Below are positions 43,993-55,847 of a stretch of DNA of 64,000 nucleotides, piece after piece. The notes beneath the pieces were generated by a model. The model did not search any database. It was not told the origin of the DNA and saw only the letters and a program-made list of their open reading frames with translations. This DNA comes from Laccaria trichodermophora. Lineage: Eukaryota; Basidiomycota; Agaricomycetes; Agaricales; Hydnangiaceae. The translations under genes and the position numbers were made by a program. The stretch lies in NCBI GenBank assembly GCA_018417955.1, contig JACTVC010000007.1, forward strand, positions 1,550,001 to 1,614,000, read 5' to 3'. Numbering within the stretch: the stretch's first letter is position 1; each line of letters begins with the position of its first letter.

Positions 43993-45806
43993 AGTTTTTC
44001 CATCCTTATTGCGTTTAGTGACCTCAATTTATGACCTTCTTTGGGCATGAATTTTGGCATGTGACACACCGAAAGTGACCCTTCGGGGTGTTTGAGATGT
44101 GTGGGTGCGTTGTCATAGATGAGCACATGCTCATACTCAGGATACCATTCCATGAGTATGTCCATCGCACGCTCTGCTTGATTACTGATGTCTTCAGCTG
44201 TCAGGTACCCATCTTGGCCCTTTCCTGGTTTCATTATAATGTGCACGCTCTGCTTTCCATCAGGTGATTGCAACCACCCAAACTTCGCTGAGATGAACTC
44301 TCCAACCATTAGTGACGCACCTTCTCCCTTTGTGTAAGGCTTTGCTGGTGCATCTTTGTGGTACCATCCACGCGGTGTATGGTCATTGGCATAGAAGATG
44401 GCCTCGTCGTTGAACTAAGGTATGACAATTTTCCCATCTGGTCGAGGACCGAGTTCTTTTTCATTCTCTTTTGTCCAGTTCTCCATTCGCGCCTCGAGCA
44501 CTTTCCACTGCAGCAAAAATTTATGATCACGGTACCACACGACATCTGCATGCTCATGGCCATCGGCGTACTGGCCTTTTTTAGCAGTTCAGTATCTGTA
44601 TCCGAGGGCATTCAGGTATCGTCGTGCCATTTGCTCAGAGATAGTCCTTGTAATGCCATGCTTTTCTTTCACTTCAGGGCGCGCGAGATAATCAGCAAGC
44701 TTCTTGGCGGTAACGTCTTTGCCAATTTCTTGCAAATAAAGGTTGAGATCATTTGCAAGATCTTCGTCGACCAGCATGGATTGATTCCAGTCCCTGTATG
44801 GATTTATTGGGAGGAAGGTATGGTCGTTAATGAATTGACGTGTTAACACAGCCAGGGTTCGAGCACAATAGACACCTTGTCCCATCGATGTGGCAGCCTG
44901 CAGGGCAGAAGCTCCCCATTTTTCGTAAGTCGAGGAATGTGGTATTGTGATAAAATTCAGGACACTGATCATCCCTTGGACTTTGCGCCGAATGAAGATG
45001 TCAAACTTGGGATCGACATGGCCGGCTCCGGTCTTTCGAGGAGGGTCTAATTTTGCTTTCAAATCCCTCAAAGCCTCCTTGGCGACGGCGATTGTAGGTG
45101 CCTCCCTAAGTTTCCCATCACGGATTATTCCCGGAAAGTCTTTCGTGCATGAATCTTCTTTGTCAAGGTCTATTCATCTTGGGGAAACTTTCATTGTACA
45201 GAGCTTTGAAGGATGGAACGTACGGTCATCATCGTCATCATTGCACCCCGCCTCGTCCAGCCCTTGATTGACTTCATCAGGTGGGTCCCAGGGATATGCA
45301 CCTGTGAAAAAGGACTCATTTTGGGCCGTCGCTGGGATTCTGGGAACCTCTGTCTCCATCTGGCCTTCAGGGGCAAGTATACACTGGAATACACCCATAA
45401 AGGGCTCGGCCCTTTCGTGATTGACATTGTCGTTCTCGAAAATTGGCTGCAACACAGCTCTAGGATCGGTTGGTTGGTAAATTTTTGTTTTAGGTACAGC
45501 CAAAGTTGTGAATGACGCGTTTTTTTGTTTTTCAGGCTCACTCCTGGGTATCCGACACTTTTTACTCAAAGGTAAGTGCACCGTTCGCGTGATATTTGAC
45601 ATACACTCACATTTTCTATCTCATTTTCGACCCTCCGCTTTTTCGCTGGCCTTCCAGAACCATTTGAAGTGCCACTCATGTTGTTTACCCTGGCTATTGT
45701 CACCTTGGATCACCGTCCCATCCCGCCAGTCTGGTAGAGGCGAAAAAAAAAGAGATGGGCAGACGTAATCAGTCACATCGCGGATATTGACACGACTAAC
45801 CATCAT
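43993..45806 (-). pseudogene. DDE (Tc1/mariner-like) transposase, 5' part
   Basis: It probably starts MMVSRVNIRDVTDYVCP near 45806 and, after an unclear junction near 45600, continues SNITRTVHLPLSKKCR. Later motifs: DNVNHERAEPFMGVFQC, GAYPWDPPDE, TKDFPGIIRDGKLREAP, YLQEIGKDVTAKKLADYL, RRYLNALGYRY, GQYADGHEHADVVWYRD, FNDEAIFYANDH (first Asp), GYLTAEDI, EYEHVLIYDNAPTHL (second Asp). In-frame stops lie at 45174-45176 (TGA), 44589-44591 (TGA) and near 44415 (TAG). All three can come from single C:G to T:A changes. A small frameshift lies near 44030. The frame is then cut at 43993-44000 by the nested element. Confidence 0.8.
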
Positions 45807-46016
45807 TTTCGCTATTTTATCACCAGAAATCCTTCTAGTACTAAATCTATGCCTTTGGGTTGGACAATAGATATCTATGAACAATATGTTGGTTTTATTT
45901 AAGCCACAAAGTGCCCCCGGAATATCTGAGGCAATTTTTTTCAAAACACAGCTCGGATATGGAAGGTGTCATGCTAATCACATGACGTTAGTTGGGTATG
46001 GATGTCCCCTACCTTA

Positions 46017-47200
46017 ACTTTTATGACTCCCATGAGTTTTTATTATGTTACTACACTGCAAAATAAAGGGTATGTGTATGCTGTCTTGTCTAAATGATAC
46101 TGTGTATAAAACCTTTCATTCAAAAGTCTCCAAACAAGTTGACTCCCAAGCATGCTGGCTTCATTCACACTGTACTCATCTGACCACAAAGAAATCTCCT
46201 TTGATTGATTACAACTGTCCACCTCCTAAATCTCTACTTGGAATACAACTAGCTGGTAAATGGGGGGAGGAATGGCTTGCTTTTTGACCTGCCAGTGCAC
46301 TCCTTATATACTCCAAGAACCCCTATCTATGTTTTACATGTGTTTTATATGGGTTACTGCAGTCCAAATTGAAAATATGAAAGTTTAATGAATGTGTGGT
46401 ATATTTTGTAGTCTATCTCTGTGAACACTGGATTTTGTAGTGTCACATTTTTAATTTTCAGATGCATCAGTGTTTCATGCATATGAGCTAACCAATGTAG
46501 CTAAGCTATTCTTAGCTTGGCATGATCTTGCATGTTTCTTTTCTATGGCCCAGTTACTGGTTTGACAGAGGGCATCATATAATGATTAATGTTTCCTGAT
46601 GTGCATGCATATGCATTACCAATAACCTTTGGTCTTTCATTGTTCCCAAGTTTTTAATTAAAATGCCCTGTCTTGGCTTGTCTTTTCATTACAGAGGTTG
46701 GAAGTCACTCTGAGGATGTTTCCAAATGTCTCTTTTAGTTGTCAGAGGGTTCCCATTATATCTCATATAATAGAATGTGTCTTTTTCTCATGTTTGTACT
46801 TGTGACTTTTAGATGCATCAGTCTTTGATGTGTACATGGGAATTGCTGTACATGACCTTCTGAATGGCTGCAAGCCACACTAAGTCTCTATACATTTACT
46901 ACTTAGGTGTAGTTTAGTCTTTTCAATGTTTTGGACATACCACTAGGCATCCACATTGTTGTTCTGTATATCTTGTAAAAAACATGAGTTTTCACATTAA
47001 ATCCATTATGTGTTTCTAAACCCTTAGTAGTAATGCAATTCTTCTCCCTGCATTGGATGTCTACTTTAGAGCCTCTTTGTGCTCTATTTCATGGTAGGTG
47101 AATCTTAGACAGGATCCAAGTATAATGTCATGACACATACTGCTGCCAGTTCCAGCCTCATTTCATTCACAGATATTTATATTCTTCTTTTTCAAAAAAA
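46017..47200. other. Unassigned DNA
   Basis: No convincing gene. The open frame at 46045-46287 (CKIKGMCMLSCLND) has no recognisable motif. TTTTGTAGTCTATC and TTTTGTAGTGTCAC occur singly (about 46407, 46434), resembling repeat units at 25500 and 22030. Confidence 0.35.
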
Positions 47201-47204
47201 AGAG

Positions 47205-48793
47205 TGTCAAAGTTACTGCAGGTACAAAGAATGTTGGTGCAGGATTTCATCAAGCAGGAGAGGTTGAGGATTTTAGTGAAGGAGAGGAAATTGTTCTTGA
47301 ACAGGGTGATGATTCAAAGGATGAGGAGGAGATTGCAGTCATTGAAGAGGCAGATGTTGAGGAAGATGAAGCAGAGAATGATGAGGGGCAAACAGTACAC
47401 AATGAAAAGGTGGCAAAGACATTGAGAGAGAAGGCAATTCAGCAAATGGCAGCCAAAGGGATTATCATTGACTCAGGAGAAGAAAAAGTTGCTCTTCAGA
47501 TTTTTCCAAAGGTGAGTTTCATTCCCACCTCCTATGCAGTTTTTAATTTCATGCAGGTTGCTGGCCTTGCTTGCTGCGTTCATGACAATGCTGTTCTGAA
47601 AGAGAAGTTTGAGAGGTTGGTTTCTGCAGATGAAGAGTTACATGGCCAGTGAAGGGCACTCACCTGACAGGTTCCAACTCAGTGGAATTATGATCTTGAA
47701 TGCTTGGATGCTCATTTCTATTTCCGTGACATTATTGAGCAACTTACAGCTGTATCATCGAATGGACTACAAGCATATTGTTTAACAGAAGAACAATGGG
47801 AAATTGCTTCTGATGTGCAAGAGGTTCTCCTGGTATGTTTTATTTAGTATTCAAGATTGAAACCTAAATATTCCACTTGACCAGCTTTTTAGTGACATTA
47901 CAAAAATCTTCTCAGTTGCAGAAACACCACTCATTGTGGATGTTCTCCCAACTCTAGAAACCTTACATGAAGGGCTGATTGCTGCAAGAGATGATCAATA
48001 GAACAACCCTGCCAATGTTGTTCAGGTTGCTTGTCATGCTTCCATTCTTCTTGTTGATAAGTATTCTGCATTTTCTGGAGCCTGTGATATTCACATAGTC
48101 GCCATTGGTAAGAATCCAGCTTAATCTCTACATTTATTTCTTATATATTCACCAGTGATGTGTCCTGATTGCAAACTCAAATGGTTTCAAGACCATGGTC
48201 ATGACCTCCAACAAATCAAGTCTATAAAGAGTATAGTATGTGATTACTGGGATGGTGTATATGCAGGTGAAGAGGAGAATGAGCTGAGAGAGGAGGAAAA
48301 CAAGGTAATTGATAAAAATATCTTTGAAATCCTGTTATTCAATTGAATTTTTAGCCAAAGCAATCACAATATGCACCAAAAGAAAATCAGTTTGTCAAGG
48401 ACCACATTCAAACCTACCTTGATGAACCCAGGGTAGCAACAGAAACAATCAAGGAAATGGGAGGTTATATGATGTACTGGCACAATGCATCACAGTCCTG
48501 ACCATGACTGTCACAAATGGGTTCTGGTTTCTGCTCAGCCTCAGGTAAGCACCATTATTCACACTTATTTTCCTTTATTTTCAACATTTGTTGCAGCTAC
48601 TTCTGTGGATGCAGAGCAAGCATTCTCCACTGGTCGCCATCAGATCAATTTCACCCAGCACAATATCAACTCTCAAACATTCAAAGCAGAAATGGCACTT
48701 GGATCCTGGATTAAATCCCCCCTCTACCCAGGCTTCAATAAAGTTATGCAAATGATTGAAAAAAAGATGGACAATGATTTCTTTTCCTCTTGA
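47205..48793 (+). pseudogene. hAT-family transposase fossil
   Basis: Read across frames: AGFHQAGEVEDFSEGEEIV, an acidic stretch, KVAKTLREKAIQQMAAKG, VAGLACCVHDNAVLKEKFE, TQWNYDLECLDAHFYFRD, ITKIFSVAETPLIVDVLP, KYSAFSGACDIHIVAI, CPDCKLKWFQDHGHD, and finally SVDAEQAFSTGRHQINFTQ followed by SQTFKAEMALGSWIKSPLYP. The last part is the hAT C-terminal dimerisation region. Several stops (near 47650, 48000, 48500) and frame changes show decay, though some interruptions look like short introns. Terminal inverted repeats were not located. Confidence 0.75.
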
Positions 48794-49422
48794 ATAGCTT
48801 TTTGTAACACTTTATGTCACCAAAATTGTTCTTTCAATATCTCTACCTAAATATCAAGTTTCAGAATGGCCAAGGCATGCTAATACACACCCCAAAACAC
48901 ACTCTGTGATCAAGGCTCAGTCACAGCAGCATTATATGAGGGGAAAGAATTATGATATATGGATAACTTTAGTTTTAATGTACTCAATTTAGATAATATA
49001 TGAATGAATTTTGTTTGAATATGAATTCTTCTGAATTTTCGCTTCATAATGCAATTTTTTTGTAAAGAACAGATGAGAAATGAATGAGGTACACCCATTT
49101 ATATAACTAAAGCTATGTCGTCAGCCACTCAGGCTGTTTTACCCACAGATATATCTGTACTGTGCCTTATCTGATCTGTGGGTGAGAAAATCCATGGATT
49201 GGGTACGGTTAATACCCAGGTGTATCCATGACAGTCCCTATGATACAATGGCTTATATTAGGCCTTTGTATGTTCTAGTATTTTATTGTATCAAAAATTT
49301 TGTGGCAGAAGGTGTCTGAATGCCCGAAAACAGCTTGGACATCTGTGGGTCAGCATTTTGGATGGTTTTGGTCACACAGTGTGATGTCACATGTCAAACA
49401 TTGATGTGACATTGCCCACCCC
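48794..49422. other. Unassigned DNA with dispersed repeat R2 copy
   Basis: About 49118-49240 matches 57412-57540 (shared: ACCCACAGATATATC/ACCCATGGATATATCC, ATCTGTGGGT, GGATTGGGTAC, GTATCCATGACAGTCCCTA). The rest up to the helicase fragment has no recognisable gene. Confidence 0.5.
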
Positions 49423-50345
49423 CAATATCATGCTATGAATTGTATAAGATAAGTGCCCAACTGGCTAAGGCAAGGAATAGTATGGATGCACCTTTTGGTG
49501 GACTCAATATGATCTTTGCAGGTGACTTTGCACAGCTTACACCAGTTCAAGGACAGGCTCTTTATGATGGATATGTTGGTACATTAGTAGATGCCTCAAT
49601 GTCAGAGAGAGGACAGCAATCTGCTATAGGTAGAGCACTTTGGCACCAAATTACTACTGTTGTTATTCTAAGAAAAAATATGAGACAAAATACACAATCA
49701 GTGGAAGATGCCAAGTTGAGGACTGCTTTGGAAAATATGAGATATGCAGCATGTACTGATGATGACATGACATTTCTGAGAAGTCGTGTTGCAGGAAGAC
49801 AGCCTGACCAACCAAAGCTGGCTGACAAATGTTTTAGAAATGTCTCTATTATTACTGCTTTAAATTCACAGAAAGATCAAATTAATAAACTAGTTTCTAC
49901 ATGTTTTGCAGCTGATACTGGTCAAACTCTAACTGACTTTTACTCTGTGGATACACTAGGGGTTGAGAGTGATCCATTTACTGGAAAAAAGCCTTGTGGA
50001 AGACCTAAAAAAACTGCAATTCAGAAAACTATAAGTCCAGGTTTGCAAAATGTACTTTGGAATTTACATCATTCTGCATCTGAACATATTCCTGGAAAAC
50101 TCTCACTATGTATTGGAATGCCTATAATGATATGGAACAATGATGCAACTGAATTGTGTATAACAAAAGGGCAAGAGGGTTATGTTGTTGGATGGGATGT
50201 AAAGGTGGGGCCAAGTGGTCAGTGGATTTTGGTAACTTTACATGTAAAACCTGATCACCCTGCCAAAACCATAAAGATTGAGGGGCTACCAGAAAATGTT
50301 GTCCCACTAATAAAGAATAGTACATCTATTTTAAAGAAAGATAAA
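49423..50345 (+). pseudogene. Pif1-type helicase fragment, first part
   Basis: Open from about 49423, in the middle of a helicase core: LYKISAQLAKARNS, GGLNMIFAGDFAQLTPVQG (Walker B and following motif of the Pif1 family), RKNMRQ, FLRSRV, ALNSQKDQINKL, and later LCIGMPIMIWNNDATELCI, KGQEGYVVGWD and IEGLPENVVPL. The Walker A region is missing upstream, so the 5' end is truncated. It reads into foreign DNA at about 50345 and resumes at about 52680. Such helicases are common in fungal mobile elements, but no Helitron replication-initiator domain is seen here, so the element type is open. Confidence 0.8.
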
Positions 50346-51291
50346 AGTAGTTTTTAATATAAGTTTGATTATTTATATTTATATTTATATTCTTATTGTA
50401 GGATAATACAAAAAATGTCAGAATTGGAATGTTTGGCGGTGTATGTGGCAAAATGTTTGGCGGAATGTTTGGTGGCTACATCGGTCCTGCATCACCGGTT
50501 AGGAAGACACAGGAAGACAAGACGTCCACCCACTACCCTCGACGACCTCCCACAAGCACCCCGGCACCCACGGACAACGACAGCAACATCCCGGGATTGC
50601 CACGTCGTCCAGACAGTGACGACGCATGCCGTCGTCACTGTCCAGGTCGTTCAGGTAAGTGCCTATAAATGTTCCCCATGCCCCTCTCACTCCAGATGCA
50701 GAGGCCACATCGCTGTCAGCAACCTGGCAACCATACGAACGATGCGGCATGACGAAAACACGATGCCACAGCACAACAACAACACGGAACGAGCCCACGA
50801 ACAACACCCAGCACTCACAAGCGACAGTGCCACACATGAGCAGCAGCCCGCCCACCCACGAACGACGACCACTGCCTGCGAACGAGCCCTACACCCACAA
50901 ACAAATGACAAGCGCCCAGGACACGACGACCCCCGCCCACTAATGCAAATGACTGACCATGAACGAAGATGACCGCCCACAAACGTGAACGGACACGGGC
51001 CCAGGTGAGCTCCCCCTGGCATTTCTCTTTTATTTTCTAATTACTAACTACTCCATCTCTAGCAACCTGTCAAAACAAGCACAAAGAGCAGGTGTGAAAG
51101 GGGCATTTTGAGGATAGCCACAACGAGAGGGCAGGTATGTAAGGTGCACCCACAAACTCTCCCCTTCTTTTCGCCTACCAACCATCATAGCAGCACCACG
51201 ACCCGAGAACCCACCATGTATCATTCCCCACAACGTCGACTTCCACCAACGGACCTCGCCTCACAGACAAACCCTGCCTATGCTGTCAAAA

Positions 51292-51413
51292 TCCTGGGGT
51301 GCACTCTCTGCACCCCAGTTACCATTCCCCTGATCTTCTGATCCTTGCAAGGATGCACGGCAGTGTCGATTGACACTTGCACTGCCCTTGCAAGGTTTAT
51401 TGGTCATTTATGG
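51292..51413 (+). repeat. Clustered perfect hairpins
   Basis: GGGGTGCA-CTCTC-TGCACCCC (about 51297-51317) is a perfect 8-bp stem. The next block runs between two copies of CCTTGCAAGG (about 51345-51354 and 51390-51399), each itself palindromic, with GGCAGTGTC and GACACTTGCACTGCC pairing inside. This would extrude as a cruciform. Confidence 0.7.
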
Positions 51414-51867
51414 AGGTGTACCTTCCTGCAGGTTGGGGTACCCCTGGGATTTCATAAACCCGCTACCCGTACCCACAAAAACCCACAACTGTGGATGCGG
51501 GTATGGGTTTTGACGGGTACCAGTACGACCCCGAGGTTAGCCATGACAATCCCTACGCAAATGTCATAAGAACGCTAAGGGAGATCTCTTGAAGCACGGC
51601 ATGACCATTGAGCTGCTCAAACAGGTTAGTAATGAGCATGGTGAAGCGTGCAATGCGATGCGACACGACGCACTAATATTTCAACATCACGTGTTTAATG
51701 TCACGTTTCTGGCCATACAGATCGCCACACAGATCGCCACACATGATCACCATACTTTCCAATGCTGACATGCCCTTGGATGATAAAAGCTAGCTATGCA
51801 ATGCTTTTTGTTTTTTGTTTTTTGAACCTGTAGACAAATAATGATTAATGATAGCTAGCAGTCTACT

Positions 51868-51923
51868 AATTGCTTCTTCTTAGTTCCTGCGGCTAGTTAC
51901 ACAAGCCGCAGGTACAAATAAGA
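51868..51923 (+). repeat. Long hairpin with CTGCGGCT/AGCCGCAG stem
   Basis: TGCTTCTTA ... CTGCGGCT, then a 9-base loop, then AGCCGCAG ... ATAAGAAGCA: a stem of about 20 pairs with a small internal mismatch. It stands out as a GC-rich stem in AT-rich surroundings. ATGCAATGCTTT upstream (about 51797) and AAAGCATTGCTTT downstream (about 52023) form a second, outer inverted pair. Confidence 0.65.
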
Positions 51924-52679
51924 AGCACTACTGGTTGTGGGTGTTTTGCTAGCAACTACAAGAGCCAGTTTATAGATAATATAAGTAGCTTTTTATATTT
52001 AAAAAAACAAAGGGTTGCATACAAAGCATTGCTTTGCCACTACTATTTATTATTAGTGCATACACAAGTGTCTTAAAACAATAATCCATTCATTATTCAT
52101 TAGAATAAATTTGCAAACATAAAACAATAATCAAACTTATTATTTATTATTTCAGCTATCCTGATATTGTATGGCTCTTCTAAGTATAGATTGAAAAAAT
52201 AATATAACTGATAATAATAGAGATAAAATAAAAGAGATAAAAAATGGAAATAAAATAATAAAAAATAAAGGTTAAAAATAAATAAACATTTAGAATAAAT
52301 ATATATATATAATTTACGATTCTAATTTGCAAATAAATATTTGTGCATTTAAATTTATTTATCATAAGCAGCTAGCAAGAATTATAAATAATAATAATAA
52401 TCATAATAATTATAAAAGCTACTTATTGTATCTGCTGCAGTATTTGCAGCAGCTGATAATTTATAAGCAGTTCTTTGCTTCTGGTTTTTACAACTACTTG
52501 CTACCGAAGCAGCCACCCACAATTGCTAGTAGCATTCAAAAAATAATAATGCTATGCAGACGCAAACAATAAAAAACACAATCAATAAAAACTACTTATT
52601 AATGAAGAGTATATGCGCTATTTAATTATTTAATAATGCAAAATAAAAGCTACTATTGAGTGTCTCTGTCCAAGTGATG

Positions 52680-53547
52680 TCACCATATCTGTATCACATT
52701 CTCAGGTTTCTGTGTTACCCAATTCTGCAATGACAGACTATGCATCACAAGGAAAGACTCGACCATTTAATGTTGTAGATTTGAATAGCTGTCAAACTCA
52801 CTTATCTTACTATACTGCTCTTTCAAGAAGTCCTACATGTAAGGGTACTGTAATTGTACAAGGTTTTGATCCATCAAAGATAACATGTGGTGCATCTGGA
52901 TGTCTGTGGCACGAGTTTTGAGAGCCTGAGCTTTTGGATGATATTATAAACCTTTGTTATACAGGCAATTTACCTAGATCAATTAATGGAAAACTACATA
53001 ATGCTATTTATATCAATATCAACAACTTAAAGGAAGAGGATACTGCCCAGAGAATGTAATGGGACCCATCAGATGGAGTGAAGTATATCCTATGCAAACT
53101 TTTCAAGTTATAACTGACAGTTCATGGCAAGTTATTAATAAATCATCTGAGGATGGGTTATCTGACAAATTGACTAATGAAGTGAATACTGAAACAAATA
53201 AAATAAACAAAAAATTATGTGGATCTTTCATTCCTGCCCAAGGATCTAATATGATTAAGTCTAACTTGAAGAGAAAGTCTGCTGATGATCCAGAAATTGA
53301 GGAGCCAAAAAAGAAAAAAGTTAGAACTAGTTTTGGCCCTACACCTGAAGTTCCCATTGGACTTGTTTGGGACTCTGTTGATTACAGCTGTTCACATGAC
53401 TTACTTTTTACAATTTTATGTAAGATCTGGGTTTACAATCCAAGAAACTGGACAAAAGCATTTTATACATTTAGTCATCAGGGCAAACTGTTAGCAAATG
53501 GATACAAAAAAGTTATTAGAAGTGTAGATACTCTAGAAAATATTTGA
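52680..53547 (+). pseudogene. Pif1-type helicase fragment, second part, with possible cysteine-peptidase-like tail
   Basis: It resumes with SQVSVLPNSAMTDYASQGKT and YYTALSRSPTCKGTV, the last helicase motifs (SQGKT and TALSR). Then come a stop at about 52919 (LWHEF*), EPELLDDIINLCYTGNLP, and after a frame change near 53050 SSWQVINKSSED and a basic stretch EEPKKKKVR. The end holds GLVWDSVDYSCSHDLLFTIL and WTKAFYTFSHQGKLLA. The SCSHDLLFTIL block looks like the cysteine box of a papain/OTU-like peptidase, which is inference from shape only. It ends at about 53547. Confidence 0.7.
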
Positions 53548-55640
53548 AATGAAGAATAAAATCCACAGAAGTAAAATTATAGGGGTTGGAGGTAGGAGGG
53601 TTACTTAACAGAAGATCAAATACCATTTGGTTGCTGAGGCCATGCATATCCTCCACTGAGTCACCAAGTTGCTTTACATAAGAGTTGATTGCTGCATCGC
53701 TGAGAGAATTAGGAATGGGTTCTTTGAAACCCAAGATATTTTCTTCTTGATCATCCAACAGAGATTGGTCTTGGGCTTCACATTGACCCACTCCTTCAGA
53801 ATATTCACTTCATCATATTTCATGAATTTTGTTGTTGATAAGACACTAAATTGTTTCACCATATGTTTGCTGGCAAAGATCTTGTTGGTGGGAGGGAAAA
53901 TGTCCATATATGAGGTCCTTGGTCAGCAGTGCATTAATGAATGTAGCAGCAGTACAGTCGAGAGACACAAGAAACTTCCACCATTTTTTTGCTGGGGCAT
54001 TCTTCAAGACAAAGTTCTTCTAGCCAACTGTCACCTCCCCAGTACCCAACAATGCAGAAACAAACTCAACATCTGAGTACCAGGCTGTAATACCTCCAGA
54101 GGTCGCACTTGGTGCAGTAGAGGTTGAGGCTGACTGGCACTGGGAATGTGATGCTGAAGATCACAATGAAGCTTGATGATGAGGGGAATAGCACTGGGAG
54201 CCCCCATGGAGCGAATTGCCCCAAAGTTAAGACTAAGAGGGGCAGTACAAACATTTGTAATGAAAAAAGCACACACAACAAGCATGGTGGAGGATGAGGA
54301 TGGGATGGGGATGAAGAGCCAAGGGAAGTAGAGTGTGTGGAAAGTGGTCCGAAGCTGCTGATAAACCAAAAGCTCCAAGATTGATGAAACTAGGGAGTAG
54401 GGAGAGACCAACACTCAACTATCCCCTCTCCCGCACCCATTTACCCCACCAATAACTGTGCCATGACAGGTGCATTGTTGCAAAACCAATAGAGCTAGTG
54501 GCTGGTTGTTGTGGTGGCATGTCAGGCCATTGCTGACAGAAACTCGTATTGGTGGAGCTTGTGCCATAATGTGTCTATTGGCATTCACAGTGGTAGTGCG
54601 GCCATAGTGCTGGCGCTGGTGGCTGGTAGTGACACCATCCAGGGGAAGGAAGTGATGAATCATCGTGTACGGGTGCATTGCTGCACGGAAACCCCCTCCT
54701 GGTAGATCTGGTCATTGGTGATGGATTGAATCTTCCTACAAGAACTACGTTATGACAAGGATAAGTCACAGTCTGAAGGCTGGAGTGTCGTGTGCATCTT
54801 TATAGTGCTGGAGCTGGTGGAATGTTTCATAGTGACAGAATGGCGGGAGTGAACAGGAAGTCATAACACATGCGCTGGTGTACCAGGAGCATCGTCTGCC
54901 TACAGCCACACTGATACTTGAGTGCTCTGCCGTTCAACTTTGCCGACTGGGCACTGTTACTTCAAGACACGAGTGTATTCTGCCAGTTTGTTGGACACAT
55001 CACTGCACCTCCAACTGTACGGCTAACACTCTCCCTTGGCAGAAGAAAAGGAAAGCAAGAGGTGTTGGAGAAATTTGAGGAGGGTGGATAGTAGGGAGAA
55101 TGTCCCCATCTTGCAACCAGACCACGCCACCACTGTACATTGCTGGGTGTGGTAGAGCAGCTCGTAGAAGCTGTATTATGCCTGGTGGAATAAGCTAGTG
55201 GTAGATGTGATCTTCAAAGGTTGATGGCCAGTTATGACTGGACTGATGTGACAGCGATTGGTTGGGAGTCTGGGGACGGGGAAGATGCTGGTTAGGAAGA
55301 AGACGGATGGGTGAAGTGAAAGAAGCTTGAATGTTGAGGCAAAACACAGCAAATCTAACCTGTATACACAGGTGTTAGAAAAAGATGAGAAAACAGGCAC
55401 TTTGAAAGGTAACTTACCATTGCTTGTACTTGGAGCAGGTCATGCAAGATCAATGCAGAAGGAGTTAGAATGGTTGAGCCTAAGCAAGGCCTCAGTGCTC
55501 AGTGCTCAGCCTAGAGCATAGATATGGCAAGCTCATGGGGAAGACTGCAGGGGCAGTGTTGATGAGTATCCAACATTTGGGCCATGTGCTCACAAAAAGC
55601 GTGTGATGTATGCTGGTAAATAAATTGATGGAAAAAAAAG
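53548..55640. other. Unassigned DNA
   Basis: No recognisable gene. On the minus strand 53907-53516 is mostly open in two overlapping frames (KEWVNVKPKTNLCWMIKK; QDQSLLDDQEENILGFKEP), perhaps an old exon. About 54420-55080 is GTGCTGG/TGGTGG-rich. Confidence 0.3.
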
Positions 55641-55642
55641 GT

Positions 55643-55773
55643 TTGGTGTGAGCAAAAAAAAAGACTAGAAAAAGAGGAAAGGCACAGAGGGATTCAACCT
55701 ACGGCTTCCAGAAGCAGGCACACCATTATACACAGAAGGCAGTCCGTTAAGCCACTACACTATACGTTCAAAA
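55643..55773 (-). tRNA. tRNA-like Pol III unit with T-run terminator
   Basis: Minus strand: GAACGTATAGTGTAGTGG includes a full A-box match (TAGTGTAGTGG) followed by CTTAACGGACTGCC. About 70 bases later GGTTGAATCC is a B box with one mismatch to GTTCRANNC. CTTTTT and T9 follow within 40 bases. The spacing again fits a long-variable-arm tRNA. Stems pair poorly, so it is more likely a SINE head or pseudo-tRNA than a gene. It is not inside a visible KDZ element. Confidence 0.45.
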
Positions 55774-55847
55774 AAACTGACTAATATGACATCATTGATT
55801 AAAGTCCCCCGACATACATGTATCCTCCCCATAGGTGTATCCTTCAG

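Larger units (their letters stand above)
35595..46014 (-). mobile_element. Tc1/mariner-like transposon split by a nested KDZ element
   Basis: Left end AGGTAGAGGACATCCATACC and right end GGTATGGATGTCCCCTACCT are inverted repeats extending through CCAACTAAC and TCACATGA, and each is bordered by TA (35593-35594 and 46015-46016), the usual target of this superfamily. Without the nested element (36562-43992 plus one 8-bp target copy) it is about 3.0 kb. It carries a DDE transposase on the minus strand, interrupted by the nested element and by several stops. Poly-A stretches at 45740-45750 and 45930-45950 lie near the 5' end. Confidence 0.85.
50346..52679. mobile_element. About 2.3 kb of foreign DNA interrupting the helicase gene
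   Basis: It separates KNSTSI (left) from CPSDVTISVS (right), which are expected to be close together in the protein. The left half is CA/CGAC-rich (50480-51000) with a MFGGVCGKMFGGMFGGY-type start. The middle has strong hairpins (51295-51440). The right half is extremely AT-rich (51800-52660) with another hairpin near 51868-51923. No transposase is recognised. Clear terminal repeats and target duplication were not found; AAAAGTAGTTTTTA on the left and AAAAGCTACTATTG on the right are only suggestive. Confidence 0.5.
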
